The position numbers were made by a program, and so were the translations under genes. Of a DNA stretch of 64,000 bases, positions 28,449 to 38,374 are shown piece after piece. The notes under the pieces are model-generated. The model made no database searches. It was not told where the DNA came from and saw nothing but the letters and a program-made list of their open reading frames with translations. Source of the DNA: Zobellia russellii (GTDB lineage Bacteria > Bacteroidota > Bacteroidia > Flavobacteriales > Flavobacteriaceae); the NCBI RefSeq assembly GCF_018728565.1, contig NZ_JACSOI010000002.1:186001-250000 (forward strand), given 5' to 3'. Within the stretch, counting starts at the first letter, position 1. Every line of letters starts with the position of its first letter.

Positions 28449-28991
28449 TTAAGCTGATTTACCTGCTTTTCTTCTTAATTGCTCGCCAACAAACTTAACA
28501 CCTTTTCCTTTGTAAGGCTCAGGCTTACGGAAGCCTCGTATTTTAGCGGCAATCTGACCCACCAATTGTTTGTCGAAAGATGTCAATTTTACAATTGGAT
28601 TCTTTCCTTTCTCAGATACAGTTTCAACCTTAACTTCTGGAGCTATGTCTATTACTATATTGTGTGAAAATCCTAAGGCGATATCTAATTTCTGACCTTG
28701 ATTACTGGCACGGTAACCCACACCTACAAGTTCTAATTCTTTTGTCCAACCTTTAGAAACACCTTCAATCATATTTCTAACCAGCGAACGGTAAAGACCA
28801 TGCTTTGCCTTATGCTCTTTAGAATCTGACGGTCTAGTTACCCAAACCTGGTTCTCTTCAATTTTTATCTCGACGGCAGAAAACTCTTGAGTAAGCTCAC
28901 CCAACTTGCCCTTTACGACAACCTCGTTTTCCTTTACCTCAACAGTAACCCCTTCAGGAATAGCTACCGGATTATTACCAATTCTTGACAT
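28449..28991 (-). CDS. rplF: 50S ribosomal protein L6 (uL6)
   Basis: A protein of 180 residues with two tandem L6 domains; the start MSRIGNNPVAIPEGVTVEV and the C-terminal signature GKNPIVKLTSFDKQLVGQ and IRGFRKPEPYKGKGVKF are typical. It binds near the sarcin-ricin loop. It follows rpsH after 18 bp. Confidence 0.98.
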   Translation of the reverse strand: MSRIGNNPVAIPEGVTVEVKENEVVVKGKLGELTQEFSAVEIKIEENQVWVTRPSDSKEHKAKHGLYRSLVRNMIEGVSKGWTKELELVGVGYRASNQGQKLDIALGFSHNIVIDIAPEVKVETVSEKGKNPIVKLTSFDKQLVGQIAAKIRGFRKPEPYKGKGVKFVGEQLRRKAGKSA

Positions 28992-29009
28992 TTCTTACTA
29001 TTTATCCTA

Positions 29010-29408
29010 TTAATATACGTAGCAAAGCACCTCGCCACCTACATTCTCATTTTTTGCCTGCTTGCTAGTCATAACCCCATGAGAGGTTGATACTATCGCT
29101 ATCCCTAAGCCGTTCAAGACTCTTGGTAAGTTTTCAGCTCCTGCATACTTACGTAAACCTGGCTTACTAACTCTTTGTATTTTCTTAATAACAGGCTCCT
29201 TTGTTGCCTTGTCATATTTCAAGGCAATCTTAATAGTACCCTGAACTTTATCTTCCTCAAACTTGTAACTTAAAATATAGCCCTGATCGAACAATATTTT
29301 AGTCATCTCTTTTTTCACCTTGGAAGAAGGTATCTCTACCACTCTGTGACCAGCTCTGCTGGCGTTTCTAACTCTCGTTAGGTAATCTGCTATAGTATCT
29401 GTAACCAT
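29010..29408 (-). CDS. rpsH: 30S ribosomal protein S8 (uS8)
   Basis: A protein of 132 residues: MVTDTIADYLTRVRNASRAGH, the central KEMTKILFDQGYI, and the C-terminal IVSTSHGVMTSKQAKNENVGGE with the STSxG motif that contacts helix 21 of 16S rRNA. S8 represses the spc operon in E. coli by binding a mimic of helix 21. Here a nested hairpin lies in the 65-bp gap just before this gene, 16 nt from the start. Confidence 0.98.
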   Translation of the reverse strand: MVTDTIADYLTRVRNASRAGHRVVEIPSSKVKKEMTKILFDQGYILSYKFEEDKVQGTIKIALKYDKATKEPVIKKIQRVSKPGLRKYAGAENLPRVLNGLGIAIVSTSHGVMTSKQAKNENVGGEVLCYVY

Positions 29409-29424
29409 CTGTATATAATTCGGT

Positions 29425-29462
29425 AACGGTTTTCGTTTTCATTAACGAACCTGAAACCAGTT
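29425..29462 (-). promoter_or_regulatory. Candidate leader RNA structure before rpsH
   Basis: In the transcript AAC-u-GGUUU-caggu-UCGUU pairs through a 6-nt loop (aaugaa) with AACGA-AAACC-GUU. This gives 13 pairs in three helices, with a 1-nt and a 5-nt bulge, both on the 5' side. It ends 16 nt before the rpsH start. Bulged helices of this kind are what S8 recognises elsewhere, but the identity of any ligand here is inference. Confidence 0.5.
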
Positions 29463-29473
29463 ATTCAATAATT

Positions 29474-29743
29474 CTACCAGCTTGCCTTTTTAACACCTGG
29501 TATAAGACCTTGGTTGGCCATTTCTCTGAAGGTAACCCTAGAGATACCAAAAGTTCTCATGTAACCTTTTGGCCTACCTGTTAACTTGCAACGATTGTGC
29601 ATACGAACAGGTGATGCATTCTTTGGCAACTTTTGCAATGCTTCGTAATCTCCAGCTTCTTTCAAAGCTTTTCTTTTCTCGGCATATTTAGCAACAGTCT
29701 TTGCCCTTTTGCGCTCACGGGCTTTCATTGATTCTTTAGCCAT
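29474..29743 (-). CDS. rpsN: 30S ribosomal protein S14 (uS14), long zinc-free form
   Basis: A protein of 89 residues, the long C- form without the CxxC pairs of the 61-residue zinc form; only one Cys is present, in [20 protein letters not shown]. It contacts the 30S head near S3 and S10. It lies one base after the rplE stop. Confidence 0.98.
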   Translation of the reverse strand: MAKESMKARERKRAKTVAKYAEKRKALKEAGDYEALQKLPKNASPVRMHNRCKLTGRPKGYMRTFGISRVTFREMANQGLIPGVKKASW

Positions 29744-29744
29744 A

Positions 29745-30296
29745 CTAGTTCTTTTTAAAAGGTAATCCTAATTCTGTTAATAATGATTTTGCTTCTTTGT
29801 CCGTTTCAGCAGAAGTAACAAAGGTAATATCCATTCCGTCAATTCTATTGATTTTATCAATATTGATTTCAGGAAAGATTATTTGCTCCGTTACACCAAG
29901 GCTATAATTTCCACGACCATCAAAACCTGTAGCTTTAATACCTTGAAAATCACGAACACGCGGCAATGCACTTGTAATCAAACGATCCAAAAATTCGTAC
30001 ATACGCTCACCACGCAAAGTTACTTTGGCGCCAATAGGCATACCCTTACGCAACTTAAACGCAGCAACATCCTTCTTAGATAGAGTAGCTACAGCTCTTT
30101 GACCTGTAATATTGGTCAACTCCTCTACTGCATGATCGATAAGTTTCTTATCTGCAACAGCGGCTCCTACACCTCTACTAACAACTATCTTCTCAAGTTT
30201 TGGCACCTGCATTACATTCTTGTAACCAAACTCTTCTTTAAGCGCATCTACTATACGCTCACCATATTCTTTTTTTAACCTCGAAACGTAAGCCAT
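29745..30296 (-). CDS. rplE: 50S ribosomal protein L5 (uL5)
   Basis: A protein of 183 residues with [21 protein letters not shown] at the start (5S-binding helix), [16 protein letters not shown], and the [21 protein letters not shown] motif. It binds 5S rRNA and contacts the P-site tRNA. Follows rplX after 3 bp. Confidence 0.98.
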   Translation of the reverse strand: MAYVSRLKKEYGERIVDALKEEFGYKNVMQVPKLEKIVVSRGVGAAVADKKLIDHAVEELTNITGQRAVATLSKKDVAAFKLRKGMPIGAKVTLRGERMYEFLDRLITSALPRVRDFQGIKATGFDGRGNYSLGVTEQIIFPEINIDKINRIDGMDITFVTSAETDKEAKSLLTELGLPFKKN

Positions 30297-30299
30297 AAC

Positions 30300-30614
30300 T
30301 TATATTACTTCATTGGATTTCTTAGAAAACCGGACTTTCTTTCCGTCTCTAACCTCGTACCCTACTCTTGTTGTCTCACCTGATTTTGCATCAATAAGGG
30401 CAAGATTGGAAATATGGATAGGAGCTTCTTTTTTAACGATACCACCCTGAGGGTTTTGCGCACTAGGCTTCTGATGCTTAGAAACCATATTAGCACCTTC
30501 TACGATGGCTTTGTTCTTTTCAAGATCTACGCTCATTACCTTGCCTTCGGTTCCTTTATGGTCCCCAGCAACGATACGAACCGTATCTCCTGTTTTAATT
30601 TTTAACTTTTTCAT
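30300..30614 (-). CDS. rplX: 50S ribosomal protein L24 (uL24)
   Basis: A protein of 104 residues from the Met of MKKLKIKTGDTVRIVAGDHKG, the standard start with the KOW motif. An in-frame Met 42 bases upstream would add 14 residues unlike the family and overlap the rplN 3' end, so it was not used. L24 initiates 50S assembly on 23S domain I. The 3' part PIHISNLALIDAKSGETTRVG is conserved. Confidence 0.97.
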   Translation of the reverse strand: MKKLKIKTGDTVRIVAGDHKGTEGKVMSVDLEKNKAIVEGANMVSKHQKPSAQNPQGGIVKKEAPIHISNLALIDAKSGETTRVGYEVRDGKKVRFSKKSNEVI

Positions 30615-30627
30615 GCTTGCTATAATA

Positions 30628-30996
30628 TTATAGTACCTCTGGGGCCAATGAAACAATTTTCATGAATTGCTTGTCGCGTAACTCGCGGGCAACCGGACCA
30701 AAAACACGGGTTCCTCTCATTTCTCCCGTTGGATTCAACAATACACAAGCATTGTCATCGAAACGAATATATGAACCATCAGGTCTTCTAACTTCTTTCT
30801 TTGTTCTAACAACTACCGCCGTAGAAACAGCACCTTTTTTGATACCTCCGTTTGGCGTAGCTTCCTTAACCGTAACAACGATTTTATCTCCGATGCTAGC
30901 GTATCTTCTCTTGGTACCACCAAGTACACGAATGGTCAAAACTTCTTTTGCCCCTGTGTTGTCCGCTACCTTTAATCTTGATTCTTGCTGTAACAT
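30628..30996 (-). CDS. rplN: 50S ribosomal protein L14 (uL14)
   Basis: A protein of 122 residues: [20 protein letters not shown], then [20 protein letters not shown] and [20 protein letters not shown], a perfect family match in length and motifs. It contacts the translational GTPase region and L19. It starts one base after the rpsQ stop. Confidence 0.98.
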   Translation of the reverse strand: MLQQESRLKVADNTGAKEVLTIRVLGGTKRRYASIGDKIVVTVKEATPNGGIKKGAVSTAVVVRTKKEVRRPDGSYIRFDDNACVLLNPTGEMRGTRVFGPVARELRDKQFMKIVSLAPEVL

Positions 30997-30997
30997 A

Positions 30998-31258
30998 TTA
31001 TTTAGCTCTTTCTAAGATTTCTACTAAACGCCAAGTTTTAGTCTTGCTTAACGGGCGTGTCTCCATTATCTTAACGGTATCACCTTCGTTACAATCATTC
31101 TTTTCATCATGAGCAACGTATTTTTTCGTCTTCAAAACGAACTTACCGTACATAGGGTGCTTTACTCGCTTTACCTCGGCCACAACAATGGACTTCTCCA
31201 TTTTGTTACTGGTTACAACCCCTATCCTCTCTTTTCTTAAGTTTCTTTTTTCTTCCAT
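30998..31258 (-). CDS. rpsQ: 30S ribosomal protein S17 (uS17)
   Basis: A protein of 86 residues with the OB-fold sequence [21 protein letters not shown] and the family motif [22 protein letters not shown] primary 16S rRNA 5'-domain binder. It follows rpmC after 13 bp. Confidence 0.98.
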   Translation of the reverse strand: MEEKRNLRKERIGVVTSNKMEKSIVVAEVKRVKHPMYGKFVLKTKKYVAHDEKNDCNEGDTVKIMETRPLSKTKTWRLVEILERAK

Positions 31259-31271
31259 AAAGCCGAACCAG

Positions 31272-31463
31272 TTATTGGTTTTCCCTATTAGTTAATTCCG
31301 TTGCTAATCTAGCTACCGTTCTTCTTGCCTTTCTGATTTGAAGTGGATTCTCAAGAGGCGTAACATAGTGCGCAATTTTAAGATTCGCAGTCTCCTTTTT
31401 AAACTCAGCTAGCTTTTGCTTAAGCTCTTCTACAGACAATTCTTTAATTTCTTTGTTTTTCAT
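31272..31463 (-). CDS. rpmC: 50S ribosomal protein L29 (uL29)
   Basis: A protein of 63 residues forming two long helices: [20 protein letters not shown] and the C-terminal [19 protein letters not shown]. It sits near the polypeptide exit, next to L23, where trigger factor and SRP bind. Starts 8 bp after the rplP stop. Confidence 0.97.
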   Translation of the reverse strand: MKNKEIKELSVEELKQKLAEFKKETANLKIAHYVTPLENPLQIRKARRTVARLATELTNRENQ

Positions 31464-31471
31464 GGTACAAC

Positions 31472-31903
31472 TTAGATTAAATCTTGATCAACGTAGTCAC
31501 GTGCCACAATAAATTTTGTCTTAACAGGTAACTTTTGTGCCGCCAACCTCAATGCTTCCTTAGCAACATCCATAGGTACACCAGCAACTTCAAATAAAAC
31601 TCTTCCAGGCTTAACGACCGCTACAAAATACTCAGGAGCACCTTTACCTTTACCCATACGAACCTCAAGAGGTTTTTTGGTAATAGGCTTGTCTGGAAAT
31701 ATTTTTATCCATAACTGGCCTTGCCTTTTCATATATCTAGTAGCCGCGATACGAGCTGCCTCGATCTGACGTGACGTTATAAATTTTGAATCCAAAGTTT
31801 TGATGCCGAACATTCCATTAGACAATTGGAAACCTCTACCCGCATTGCCTTTCATGCGGCCCTTTTGCATCTTACGAAACTTGGTTCTTTTAGGTTGTAA
31901 CAT
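31472..31903 (-). CDS. rplP: 50S ribosomal protein L16 (uL16)
   Basis: A protein of 143 residues, starting [20 protein letters not shown] and containing [20 protein letters not shown] and [21 protein letters not shown]16 organises the A-site tRNA region. Length is slightly above the E. coli value (136). It lies 19 bp after rpsC. Confidence 0.98.
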   Translation of the reverse strand: MLQPKRTKFRKMQKGRMKGNAGRGFQLSNGMFGIKTLDSKFITSRQIEAARIAATRYMKRQGQLWIKIFPDKPITKKPLEVRMGKGKGAPEYFVAVVKPGRVLFEVAGVPMDVAKEALRLAAQKLPVKTKFIVARDYVDQDLI

Positions 31904-31922
31904 TGTTTACTTCTTTAAAAAA

Positions 31923-32645
31923 TTACTTTCTACGACGTTGCTTTCTTCCGCCTTCACGTTTATCACCACCTTTTGAAGACTGACCTTTAGTCATACCCAC
32001 CAACGGAGACAATTCACGCTTGCCGTACACTTCACCTTTCATGATCCAAACCTTGATACCCAATTTACCGTAAGTCGTTTGCGCTTCATGCAAAGCATAA
32101 TCGATATCTGCACGGAAAGTAGATAATGGAATACGACCATCTTTATAAGACTCTGAACGCGCCATCTCAGCACCGTTCAAACGACCAGAAATCTGAATTT
32201 TGATTCCTTCAGCATTCATTCTCATTGCCGCAGCAATAGCCATTTTAATAGCTCTTCTAAAAGAAATTCTGCTCTCAATTTGACGAGCAACACTAGCTGC
32301 TACCAAATTTGCATCCAACTCAGGTCTCTTGATCTCATAAATATTGATCTGAACCTCTTTATTGGTGATTTTCTTAAGCTCTTCTTTAAGCTTATCCACC
32401 TCTTGACCACCTTTACCGATAATAATACCAGGTCTTGCAGTAGTCACAGTTATTGTAATCAACTTTAAAGTACGCTCTATAATTACTCTAGAAACGCTAG
32501 CCTTGGCCAAACGCGCATGAATATATTTACGTATTTTATCGTCTTCAGCTAGTTTATCTCCATAATCGTTTCCACCGTACCAGTTAGATTCCCATCCTCT
32601 GATAATTCCTAGACGATTCCCTATCGGATTTGTTTTCTGTCCCAT
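31923..32645 (-). CDS. rpsC: 30S ribosomal protein S3 (uS3)
   Basis: A protein of 240 residues: [20 protein letters not shown], the KH domain with [20 protein letters not shown], and the C-terminal domain [20 protein letters not shown] followed by [16 protein letters not shown]. It lines the mRNA entry channel and takes part in the helicase activity. The basic tail KRRRK-like (GGRKQRRRK) is typical of Bacteroidota. One base separates it from rplV. Confidence 0.98.
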   Translation of the reverse strand: MGQKTNPIGNRLGIIRGWESNWYGGNDYGDKLAEDDKIRKYIHARLAKASVSRVIIERTLKLITITVTTARPGIIIGKGGQEVDKLKEELKKITNKEVQINIYEIKRPELDANLVAASVARQIESRISFRRAIKMAIAAAMRMNAEGIKIQISGRLNGAEMARSESYKDGRIPLSTFRADIDYALHEAQTTYGKLGIKVWIMKGEVYGKRELSPLVGMTKGQSSKGGDKREGGRKQRRRK

Positions 32646-32646
32646 T

Positions 32647-33054
32647 CTAGCTTTCTATATTATTATTAGACCCCAATACCAATGTAACATGGTTGGAACG
32701 TTTTCTAATTCTATGCGCTCTACCCTGTGGAGCCGGACGCAATCTTTTCAACATACTACCACCATCAACACGAATTTCCTTTACAAAAAGATCCGCATCC
32801 TCTACACTAGCATCCTCATTCTTAGATTGCCAGTTTGCCAAGGCAGAAAGCAACAATTTCTCTAATTTACGAGAAGCTTCCTTTGGATTAAAACGTAGTA
32901 TTGCCAATGCTTGCTCTACTTTTACACCTCTAACCAAATCCGCAACCAAGCGCATTTTTCTAGGAGATGTAGGGCAGTTGTTCAATTTAGCGAACGCTAT
33001 CTGCTTTTTCTCAGCCTTAATTCTTTCGGCCATCTGTTTTTTTCGAACTCCCAT
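32647..33054 (-). CDS. rplV: 50S ribosomal protein L22 (uL22)
   Basis: A protein of 135 residues with [20 protein letters not shown] and the exit-tunnel beta-hairpin region near [20 protein letters not shown]. It lines the nascent-chain tunnel, where macrolide-resistance changes map. The N-terminus is about 15 residues longer than the E. coli protein, and starts 3 bp after the rpsS stop. Confidence 0.97.
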   Translation of the reverse strand: MGVRKKQMAERIKAEKKQIAFAKLNNCPTSPRKMRLVADLVRGVKVEQALAILRFNPKEASRKLEKLLLSALANWQSKNEDASVEDADLFVKEIRVDGGSMLKRLRPAPQGRAHRIRKRSNHVTLVLGSNNNIES

Positions 33055-33057
33055 AGC

Positions 33058-33336
33058 TTACTTTTTTCCTTTGTTCTTGGCTCCTGCATGACCTCTAAAA
33101 GATCTTGTTGGAGAAAATTCGCCTAATTTATGACCTACCATATTCTCTGTAACGAAAACAGGAACAAACTGCCTTCCGTTGTGCACAGCTATTGTCTGAC
33201 CTACAAAATCAGGTGTTATCATCGATGCTCTTGACCACGTTTTTATAACGCTCTTCTTTCCAGAAGAAACGCTTTGCTGGATTTTTTTATCCAAACTATA
33301 ATGAACGTAAGGTCCTTTTTTTAACGATCGTGCCAT
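33058..33336 (-). CDS. rpsS: 30S ribosomal protein S19 (uS19)
   Basis: A protein of 92 residues: [39 protein letters not shown] and [18 protein letters not shown], matching the family throughout. It binds the 30S head with S13. It follows rplB after 13 bp. Confidence 0.98.
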   Translation of the reverse strand: MARSLKKGPYVHYSLDKKIQQSVSSGKKSVIKTWSRASMITPDFVGQTIAVHNGRQFVPVFVTENMVGHKLGEFSPTRSFRGHAGAKNKGKK

Positions 33337-33349
33337 TGTTTCTTACTTT

Positions 33350-34174
33350 TTATTTCTTTCTACGTTCTAGAATATACTTATTCGTCTTCTTGGTTCTAGT
33401 ACGCGTTCTATAACCTTTAGCCGGAATTCCGTTTCTTGATCTTGGATGACCACCAGAAGCCCTACCTTCACCACCACCCATTGGGTGATCAACAGGGTTC
33501 ATAGCTACAGGTCTAGTTCTAGGTCTTCTACCCAACCATCTACTTCTACCTGCTTTACCAGACACCAATAACTGATGATCGGAGTTTGAAATAGCTCCAA
33601 TCGTAGCCATACACGTAGACAAAATCAACCTAGTTTCACCTGAAGGCATTTTAACCGTAACGAACTTACCGTCTTTTGCCATTAACTGAGCAAAAGTACC
33701 TGCACTTCTAGCCATAACAGCTCCTTGACCAGGTCGTAATTCTATACAAGAAATAATAGTACCTAACGGTATCTCGCTTATTGGCAATGCATTTCCAATT
33801 TCAGGAGCAACATTACTACCAGAAGCAACCTCTTGACCTACTTGCAATCCGTTTTGAGCAATGATGTATCTTTTCTCACCATCAGCATACTTCAACAATG
33901 CAATAAAAGCCGTTCTGTTTGGATCGTACTGAATTGACTCAACAGTAGCAGCAACATCTTGCTTATCCCTCTTGAAATCAATTACACGATACCTTCTCTT
34001 ATGCCCACCACCTCTATGGCGAATGGTCATTTTTCCTTGACTGTTTCTTCCTCCCGATTTTTTTAACGGAGCGAGCAAGCTCTTCTCCGGCTTATCAGCA
34101 GTAATGGCGTCAAAACCATTTACTACTCTAAAACGCTGTCCGGGGGTTATGGGTTTTAATTTTCTAACTGACAT
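33350..34174 (-). CDS. rplB: 50S ribosomal protein L2 (uL2)
   Basis: A protein of 274 residues with the RNA-binding and OB/SH3-like domains. The C-terminal signature [20 protein letters not shown], containing the peptidyl-transferase-associated histidine, is intact. Needed for subunit association and the peptidyl transferase centre. Follows rplW after 9 bp. Confidence 0.98.
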   Translation of the reverse strand: MSVRKLKPITPGQRFRVVNGFDAITADKPEKSLLAPLKKSGGRNSQGKMTIRHRGGGHKRRYRVIDFKRDKQDVAATVESIQYDPNRTAFIALLKYADGEKRYIIAQNGLQVGQEVASGSNVAPEIGNALPISEIPLGTIISCIELRPGQGAVMARSAGTFAQLMAKDGKFVTVKMPSGETRLILSTCMATIGAISNSDHQLLVSGKAGRSRWLGRRPRTRPVAMNPVDHPMGGGEGRASGGHPRSRNGIPAKGYRTRTRTKKTNKYILERRKK

Positions 34175-34183
34175 TTCTTGTCT

Positions 34184-34474
34184 TTATAGATTACTGTAAA
34201 AATCAATAGCATCACCTTCAACCACATCAACTATTGCTTTTTTAATTGCATTAGTCTTACCATGCTGTACTCCAGTCTTGGTGAAACGCGTTTTTCTAGA
34301 CGGACCATAATTCATGGTACGTACACTCTTAACCGAAACACCGTAAGTTGCCTCTACCGCGTCTTTAATCTGAATCTTGTTGGCCCTTGGATCAACTATG
34401 AAACCATAACGATTGTACAACTCGCTCTCGGCGGTCATTTTTTCCGTTATTATTGGTTTTATCAACACACTCAT
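34184..34474 (-). CDS. rplW: 50S ribosomal protein L23 (uL23)
   Basis: A protein of 96 residues: MSVLIKPIITEKMTAESELY and VDPRANKIQIKDAVEATYGV, a typical L23 core. It is the docking site for trigger factor and SRP at the exit tunnel. It starts 6 bp after rplD. Confidence 0.98.
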   Translation of the reverse strand: MSVLIKPIITEKMTAESELYNRYGFIVDPRANKIQIKDAVEATYGVSVKSVRTMNYGPSRKTRFTKTGVQHGKTNAIKKAIVDVVEGDAIDFYSNL

Positions 34475-34480
34475 GGCTTT

Positions 34481-35110
34481 CTATTTTGTTAAGTTTGACT
34501 CCAATCCTTCTAAAGCACCCTCAAGCAATACGATACTGTTTGCATTAAGAATTTTATAAGTGCTTATTTCTGAGGAAGTTACAACTTCGGAACCTTTCAA
34601 ATTTCGCGAAGACAAATATACGCTATTATTTGAATCACCCAAGACAAACAACGATTTTTTGTTTTCAAGCCCTAAAGACTTCAAAACACCTTTAAAATCC
34701 TTAGTCTTTGGCGTATCAAAATTAAAGTCTTCAACAACTAAAATTGCTTGCTCCTTAGACTTAATACTCAAAGCAGATTTACGAGCCAAACGCTTAACGT
34801 TTTTGTTCAACTTTTGCCCGTAATCCTTTGGTCTTGGTCCAAAAATTCTACCACCACCTCTAAAAATAGGAGATTTAATACTACCGGCACGCGCTGTACC
34901 AGTTCCTTTTTGCTTCTTGATCTTACGAGTACTACCCGCAATTTCCGCACGCTCCTTAGATTTGTGCGTACCTTGTCTCTGGTGTGCCAAGTATTGCTTA
35001 ACATCCAGATACACGGCGTGATCATTTGGCTCTATTGCAAAAACAGCATCAGAAAGGTCTGCCTTTCTACCTGTTTCTTTTCCTTTGATATCTAAAACTG
35101 CTACCTTCAT
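34481..35110 (-). CDS. rplD: 50S ribosomal protein L4 (uL4)
   Basis: A protein of 209 residues. The globular domain surrounds the extended loop QKGTGTARAGSIKSPIFRGG with GPRPKDYGQKLNKNVKRLA that lines the exit tunnel. L4 regulates the S10 operon in E. coli by causing transcription attenuation and translation repression in the leader. The start codon overlaps the rplC stop by one base. A possible attenuator lies upstream of rplC. Confidence 0.98.
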   Translation of the reverse strand: MKVAVLDIKGKETGRKADLSDAVFAIEPNDHAVYLDVKQYLAHQRQGTHKSKERAEIAGSTRKIKKQKGTGTARAGSIKSPIFRGGGRIFGPRPKDYGQKLNKNVKRLARKSALSIKSKEQAILVVEDFNFDTPKTKDFKGVLKSLGLENKKSLFVLGDSNNSVYLSSRNLKGSEVVTSSEISTYKILNANSIVLLEGALEGLESNLTK

Positions 35111-35727
35111 TACTTCTCGATAGTTACGTAAGCATTCTTATGACCTGGAACCGCACCTTTTACAACTAAAAGATTCTTCTCCGGCACTACCTTTAACACT
35201 CTAAGGTTCTGAATGGTAACTCTATCACCACCCATTCTTCCGGCCATTTTCATTCCTTTAAAAACTCTAGCAGGATAAGATGCGGCACCAATGGAACCAG
35301 GAGCTCTCAAACGGTTATGCTGACCGTGGGTAGCTTGACCTACACCACCAAATCCGTGGCGCTTTACAACACCTTGAAAACCTTTACCCTTAGACGTACC
35401 AATAACATCTACAAATTCTCCTTCCACAAATACGTCAACACCTACTGTGTCACCCAATTTGTAACCTTCATCAAAACCTTGAAATTCAACGACTTTTTTC
35501 TTAGGAGATGTACCTGCCTTTTTAAAATGACCTGCTTCGGCCTTATTAGCACGCTTATCTGCCTTGTCATCGAAACCAAGTTGAAGAGCACTATACCCAT
35601 CAACCTCTTCGGTTCTGACTTGGGTAACTACACATGGTCCTGCTTCTATAACAGTACAAGGAATGTTCTTCCCGTTCTCGTCAAAGATGCTGGTCATGCC
35701 TACTTTTTTTCCAATTAACCCAGACAT
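35110..35727 (-). CDS. rplC: 50S ribosomal protein L3 (uL3)
   Basis: A protein of 205 residues: [35 protein letters not shown] and the [21 protein letters not shown] loop that reaches the peptidyl transferase centre. One of the two assembly-initiating proteins. Unlike in E. coli it does not follow rpsJ directly: the 187-bp gap upstream contains several hairpins. Confidence 0.98.
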   Translation of the reverse strand: MSGLIGKKVGMTSIFDENGKNIPCTVIEAGPCVVTQVRTEEVDGYSALQLGFDDKADKRANKAEAGHFKKAGTSPKKKVVEFQGFDEGYKLGDTVGVDVFVEGEFVDVIGTSKGKGFQGVVKRHGFGGVGQATHGQHNRLRAPGSIGAASYPARVFKGMKMAGRMGGDRVTIQNLRVLKVVPEKNLLVVKGAVPGHKNAYVTIEK

Positions 35728-35812
35728 ACTGATTTTAGATTATGGAATTCAGATTTTCACAAACCCGCCTTCCGTTTATATATACTTATTAAATACTCAT
35801 TAACTATGGGAC

Positions 35813-35890
35813 AAAAAAACAGGGTCAAAACAATTCAACCCTGATTGTTTTTCTCCGTTTTTCCCTCGCACGCAGCTCGGGACATGTCCC
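35813..35890 (-). promoter_or_regulatory. Candidate attenuator between rpsJ and rplC
   Basis: Reading the transcript, a palindrome GGGACAUGUCCC (35890-35879) is followed by AAAACAAU (35851-35844), CAGGGU (35843-35838), AUUGUUUU (35834-35827), ACCCUG (35825-35820) and seven U (35819-35813). AAAACAAU is fully complementary to AUUGUUUU (8 bp), and CAGGGU to ACCCUG (6 bp). The second stem directly precedes the U tract, as in an intrinsic terminator; the first stem interleaves with it. The two are likely alternatives because the connecting segments are too short for a comfortable pseudoknot. This reads like a terminator/antiterminator pair within the operon. Confidence 0.5.
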
Positions 35891-35914
35891 CCATCCTAAC
35901 CGGACGGGTTATAA

Positions 35915-36220
35915 CTATACTTTTATCTCAACCTCAACACCACTAGGAAGCTCTAACTTCATAAGGGCATCAATAGTTTTTGATGAAGAACTATAGATAT
36001 CCAACAATCTCTTGTAAGAACTTAGTTGGAATTGCTCTCTAGACTTCTTATTTACGTGCGGTGAACGCAATACCGTAAATATTTTCTTATGCGTTGGTAA
36101 AGGAATAGGTCCAGTTACCACAGCTCCGGTAGTTTTTACCGTTTTTACGATTTTTTCAGCAGACTTATCCACCAAATTGTGATCGTAAGATTTTAATTTT
36201 ATCCTTATTTTCTGGCTCAT
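35915..36220 (-). CDS. rpsJ: 30S ribosomal protein S10 (uS10)
   Basis: A protein of 101 residues: [41 protein letters not shown] and [12 protein letters not shown]10 is a 30S head protein that also joins NusB in antitermination complexes. It follows fusA after 12 bp; tuf, which lies between fusA and rpsJ in many bacteria, is missing. Confidence 0.98.
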   Translation of the reverse strand: MSQKIRIKLKSYDHNLVDKSAEKIVKTVKTTGAVVTGPIPLPTHKKIFTVLRSPHVNKKSREQFQLSSYKRLLDIYSSSSKTIDALMKLELPSGVEVEIKV

Positions 36221-36232
36221 CTTTCTAAAAAA

Positions 36233-38368
36233 TTAAGCGGTTGTAACACCTTTTGCTGCCTTAATAACCTGTTCTGAAATATTTGATGGAGTCTCAGCAT
36301 AGTGAGAGAATTCCATTGTAGAGGTTGCCCTACCCGAAGAAAGTGTTCTTAGAGAAGTAACATAACCGAACATTTCCGATAATGGCACCTCGCCTTTAAT
36401 AACTTTAGCTCCAGCTCTATCGCTCATACTAGAGATAGTTCCTCTTCTACGGTTCAAATCACCAACTATATCACCCATGTTCTCTTCCGGTGTCAACACC
36501 TCGATTTTCATGATTGGCTCCATAATTACGGCACCAGCAGCTTTACCAGCAGCTTTATATCCCATTTTTGCTGCAAGCTCAAAAGAAAGTGCATCAGAAT
36601 CCACAGGGTGGAAAGAACCATCCTTTAAAACAACCTTCATTGAATCCATTTCAAATCCGGCCAATGGACCATTAAGCATTGCAGCTGCAAATCCTTTTTC
36701 TACAGAAGGAATAAATTCCTTAGGAATACGACCACCTTTTATCTCATCAACAAACTGCAACCCTTCTCCTTCGAAATCCTCATCTGCAGGACTCATTTCA
36801 AATACAATATCACCAAACTTACCACGACCACCAGATTGCTTCTTATAAGTTTCTCTGTGCGCAGCCATTTTAGTAAGCGCCTCTTTGTACTCAACCTGTG
36901 GCTCACCTTGGTTTACCTCTACTTTGAACTCACGTTTCAAACGGTCAACAATAATATCCAAGTGAAGCTCACCCATACCAGAAATAATTGTCTGACCTGA
37001 AGCCTCATCTGTTTTCACTTGGAATGTAGGATCTTCTTCAGCTAATTTAGCCAAAGCCATACCCAACTTATCTACATCAACCTTAGTTTTTGGCTCAACA
37101 GCAATACCAATAACAGGATCAGGAAAGTCCATACTCTCCAATACAATAGGATGCTTTTCAGCAGACATTGTATCACCTGTTTTAATATCCTTAAAACCTA
37201 CCGCAGCCCCAATATCCCCAGCTTCGATAAAATCGATAGCATTTTGTTTATTGGAATGCATTTGATAAATACGTGAAATACGTTCTTTTTTACCTGAACG
37301 ATTGTTCAATATATAAGAACCAGCATCCAAACGACCAGAATACGTTCTAAAGAACGCCAATCTACCAACAAATGGATCCGTAGCAATTTTAAAAGCTAAA
37401 GCCGCGAAAGGCTCCTTTACACTAGGTTTTCTAGACTCTTCTTGTCCAGTTTCAGGATTTACACCAACAATGGCATCCTTATCCACAGGAGAAGGCAAAT
37501 ATCTACAAACAGCATCCAACAAGAATTGAACACCTTTATTTTTAAATGAAGAACCACAGACCATAGGGATAATAGCCCTATCCATTACAGCAGCTCTTAA
37601 TGCAGCATGAACTTCCTCTTCCGTGATAGAATCCTCATCTTCAAAGAATTTTTCCATCAACTCCTCATCATACTCCGCAACCGCTTCGATCAAGGCAGCT
37701 CTATACTCCTTAACCTCAGCTTTCATTTCCTCTGGAATATCAACAACATCAAAAGTTGACCCAAAACCTTCTTCGTGCCAAACTATTGCTCTGTTTTTAG
37801 CCAAATCAACAATACCTCTAAAGTCAGCTTCATCACCAATAGGCAATACAATTGGAACAGCATTTGACCCTAACATCTCCTTAACCTGCTTACACACGTT
37901 CAAAAAGTTAGAACCTTGACGATCCATTTTGTTAACAAAACCAATACGAGGCACTTTATAGTTATCGGCCAACCTCCAGTTAGTCTCAGACTGAGGCTCT
38001 ACACCATCAACCGCACTAAAAAGAAAAACCAAACCATCCAAAACACGTAGAGAACGGTTAACTTCAACCGTAAAATCAACGTGTCCCGGAGTATCTATTA
38101 TATTAAAGTGATAATCCTTGGTATCAGGCAACGGTTTTGCGTTTTCCATTGGAAATTTCCATGTACATGTTGTTGCAGCAGAAGTAATGGTAATACCACG
38201 CTCTTGCTCCTGCTCCATCCAGTCCATAGTAGCCGCACCATCATGCACCTCACCTATTTTATGACTAACACCTGTATAAAAAAGTATACGCTCAGTTGTT
38301 GTTGTCTTACCAGCATCAATATGAGCAGCAATACCTATGTTTCTTGTAAATTTTAAATCTCTTGCCAT
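36233..38368 (-). CDS. fusA: Elongation factor G
   Basis: A protein of 711 residues, a translational GTPase that drives translocation and, with RRF, ribosome recycling. G motifs are AHIDAGKT (15-22), DTPGHVDF (92-99) and NKMD (146-149); the switch I segment contains [11 protein letters not shown]. The later domains include [16 protein letters not shown] (domain III) and the domain IV tip region [11 protein letters not shown]. This is the operon-encoded, housekeeping copy. It follows rpsG after 6 bp. Confidence 0.98.
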   Translation of the reverse strand: MARDLKFTRNIGIAAHIDAGKTTTTERILFYTGVSHKIGEVHDGAATMDWMEQEQERGITITSAATTCTWKFPMENAKPLPDTKDYHFNIIDTPGHVDFTVEVNRSLRVLDGLVFLFSAVDGVEPQSETNWRLADNYKVPRIGFVNKMDRQGSNFLNVCKQVKEMLGSNAVPIVLPIGDEADFRGIVDLAKNRAIVWHEEGFGSTFDVVDIPEEMKAEVKEYRAALIEAVAEYDEELMEKFFEDEDSITEEEVHAALRAAVMDRAIIPMVCGSSFKNKGVQFLLDAVCRYLPSPVDKDAIVGVNPETGQEESRKPSVKEPFAALAFKIATDPFVGRLAFFRTYSGRLDAGSYILNNRSGKKERISRIYQMHSNKQNAIDFIEAGDIGAAVGFKDIKTGDTMSAEKHPIVLESMDFPDPVIGIAVEPKTKVDVDKLGMALAKLAEEDPTFQVKTDEASGQTIISGMGELHLDIIVDRLKREFKVEVNQGEPQVEYKEALTKMAAHRETYKKQSGGRGKFGDIVFEMSPADEDFEGEGLQFVDEIKGGRIPKEFIPSVEKGFAAAMLNGPLAGFEMDSMKVVLKDGSFHPVDSDALSFELAAKMGYKAAGKAAGAVIMEPIMKIEVLTPEENMGDIVGDLNRRRGTISSMSDRAGAKVIKGEVPLSEMFGYVTSLRTLSSGRATSTMEFSHYAETPSNISEQVIKAAKGVTTA

Positions 38369-38374
38369 TTCTGA

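Noticed and set aside
30662-31015. Plus-strand frame of 117 codons across rplN
   Set aside because: Antisense to a perfect ribosomal protein gene; no features of its own.
36477-36848. Plus-strand frame of 123 codons inside fusA
   Set aside because: Antisense to conserved EF-G sequence; serine-rich composition typical of a shadow frame.
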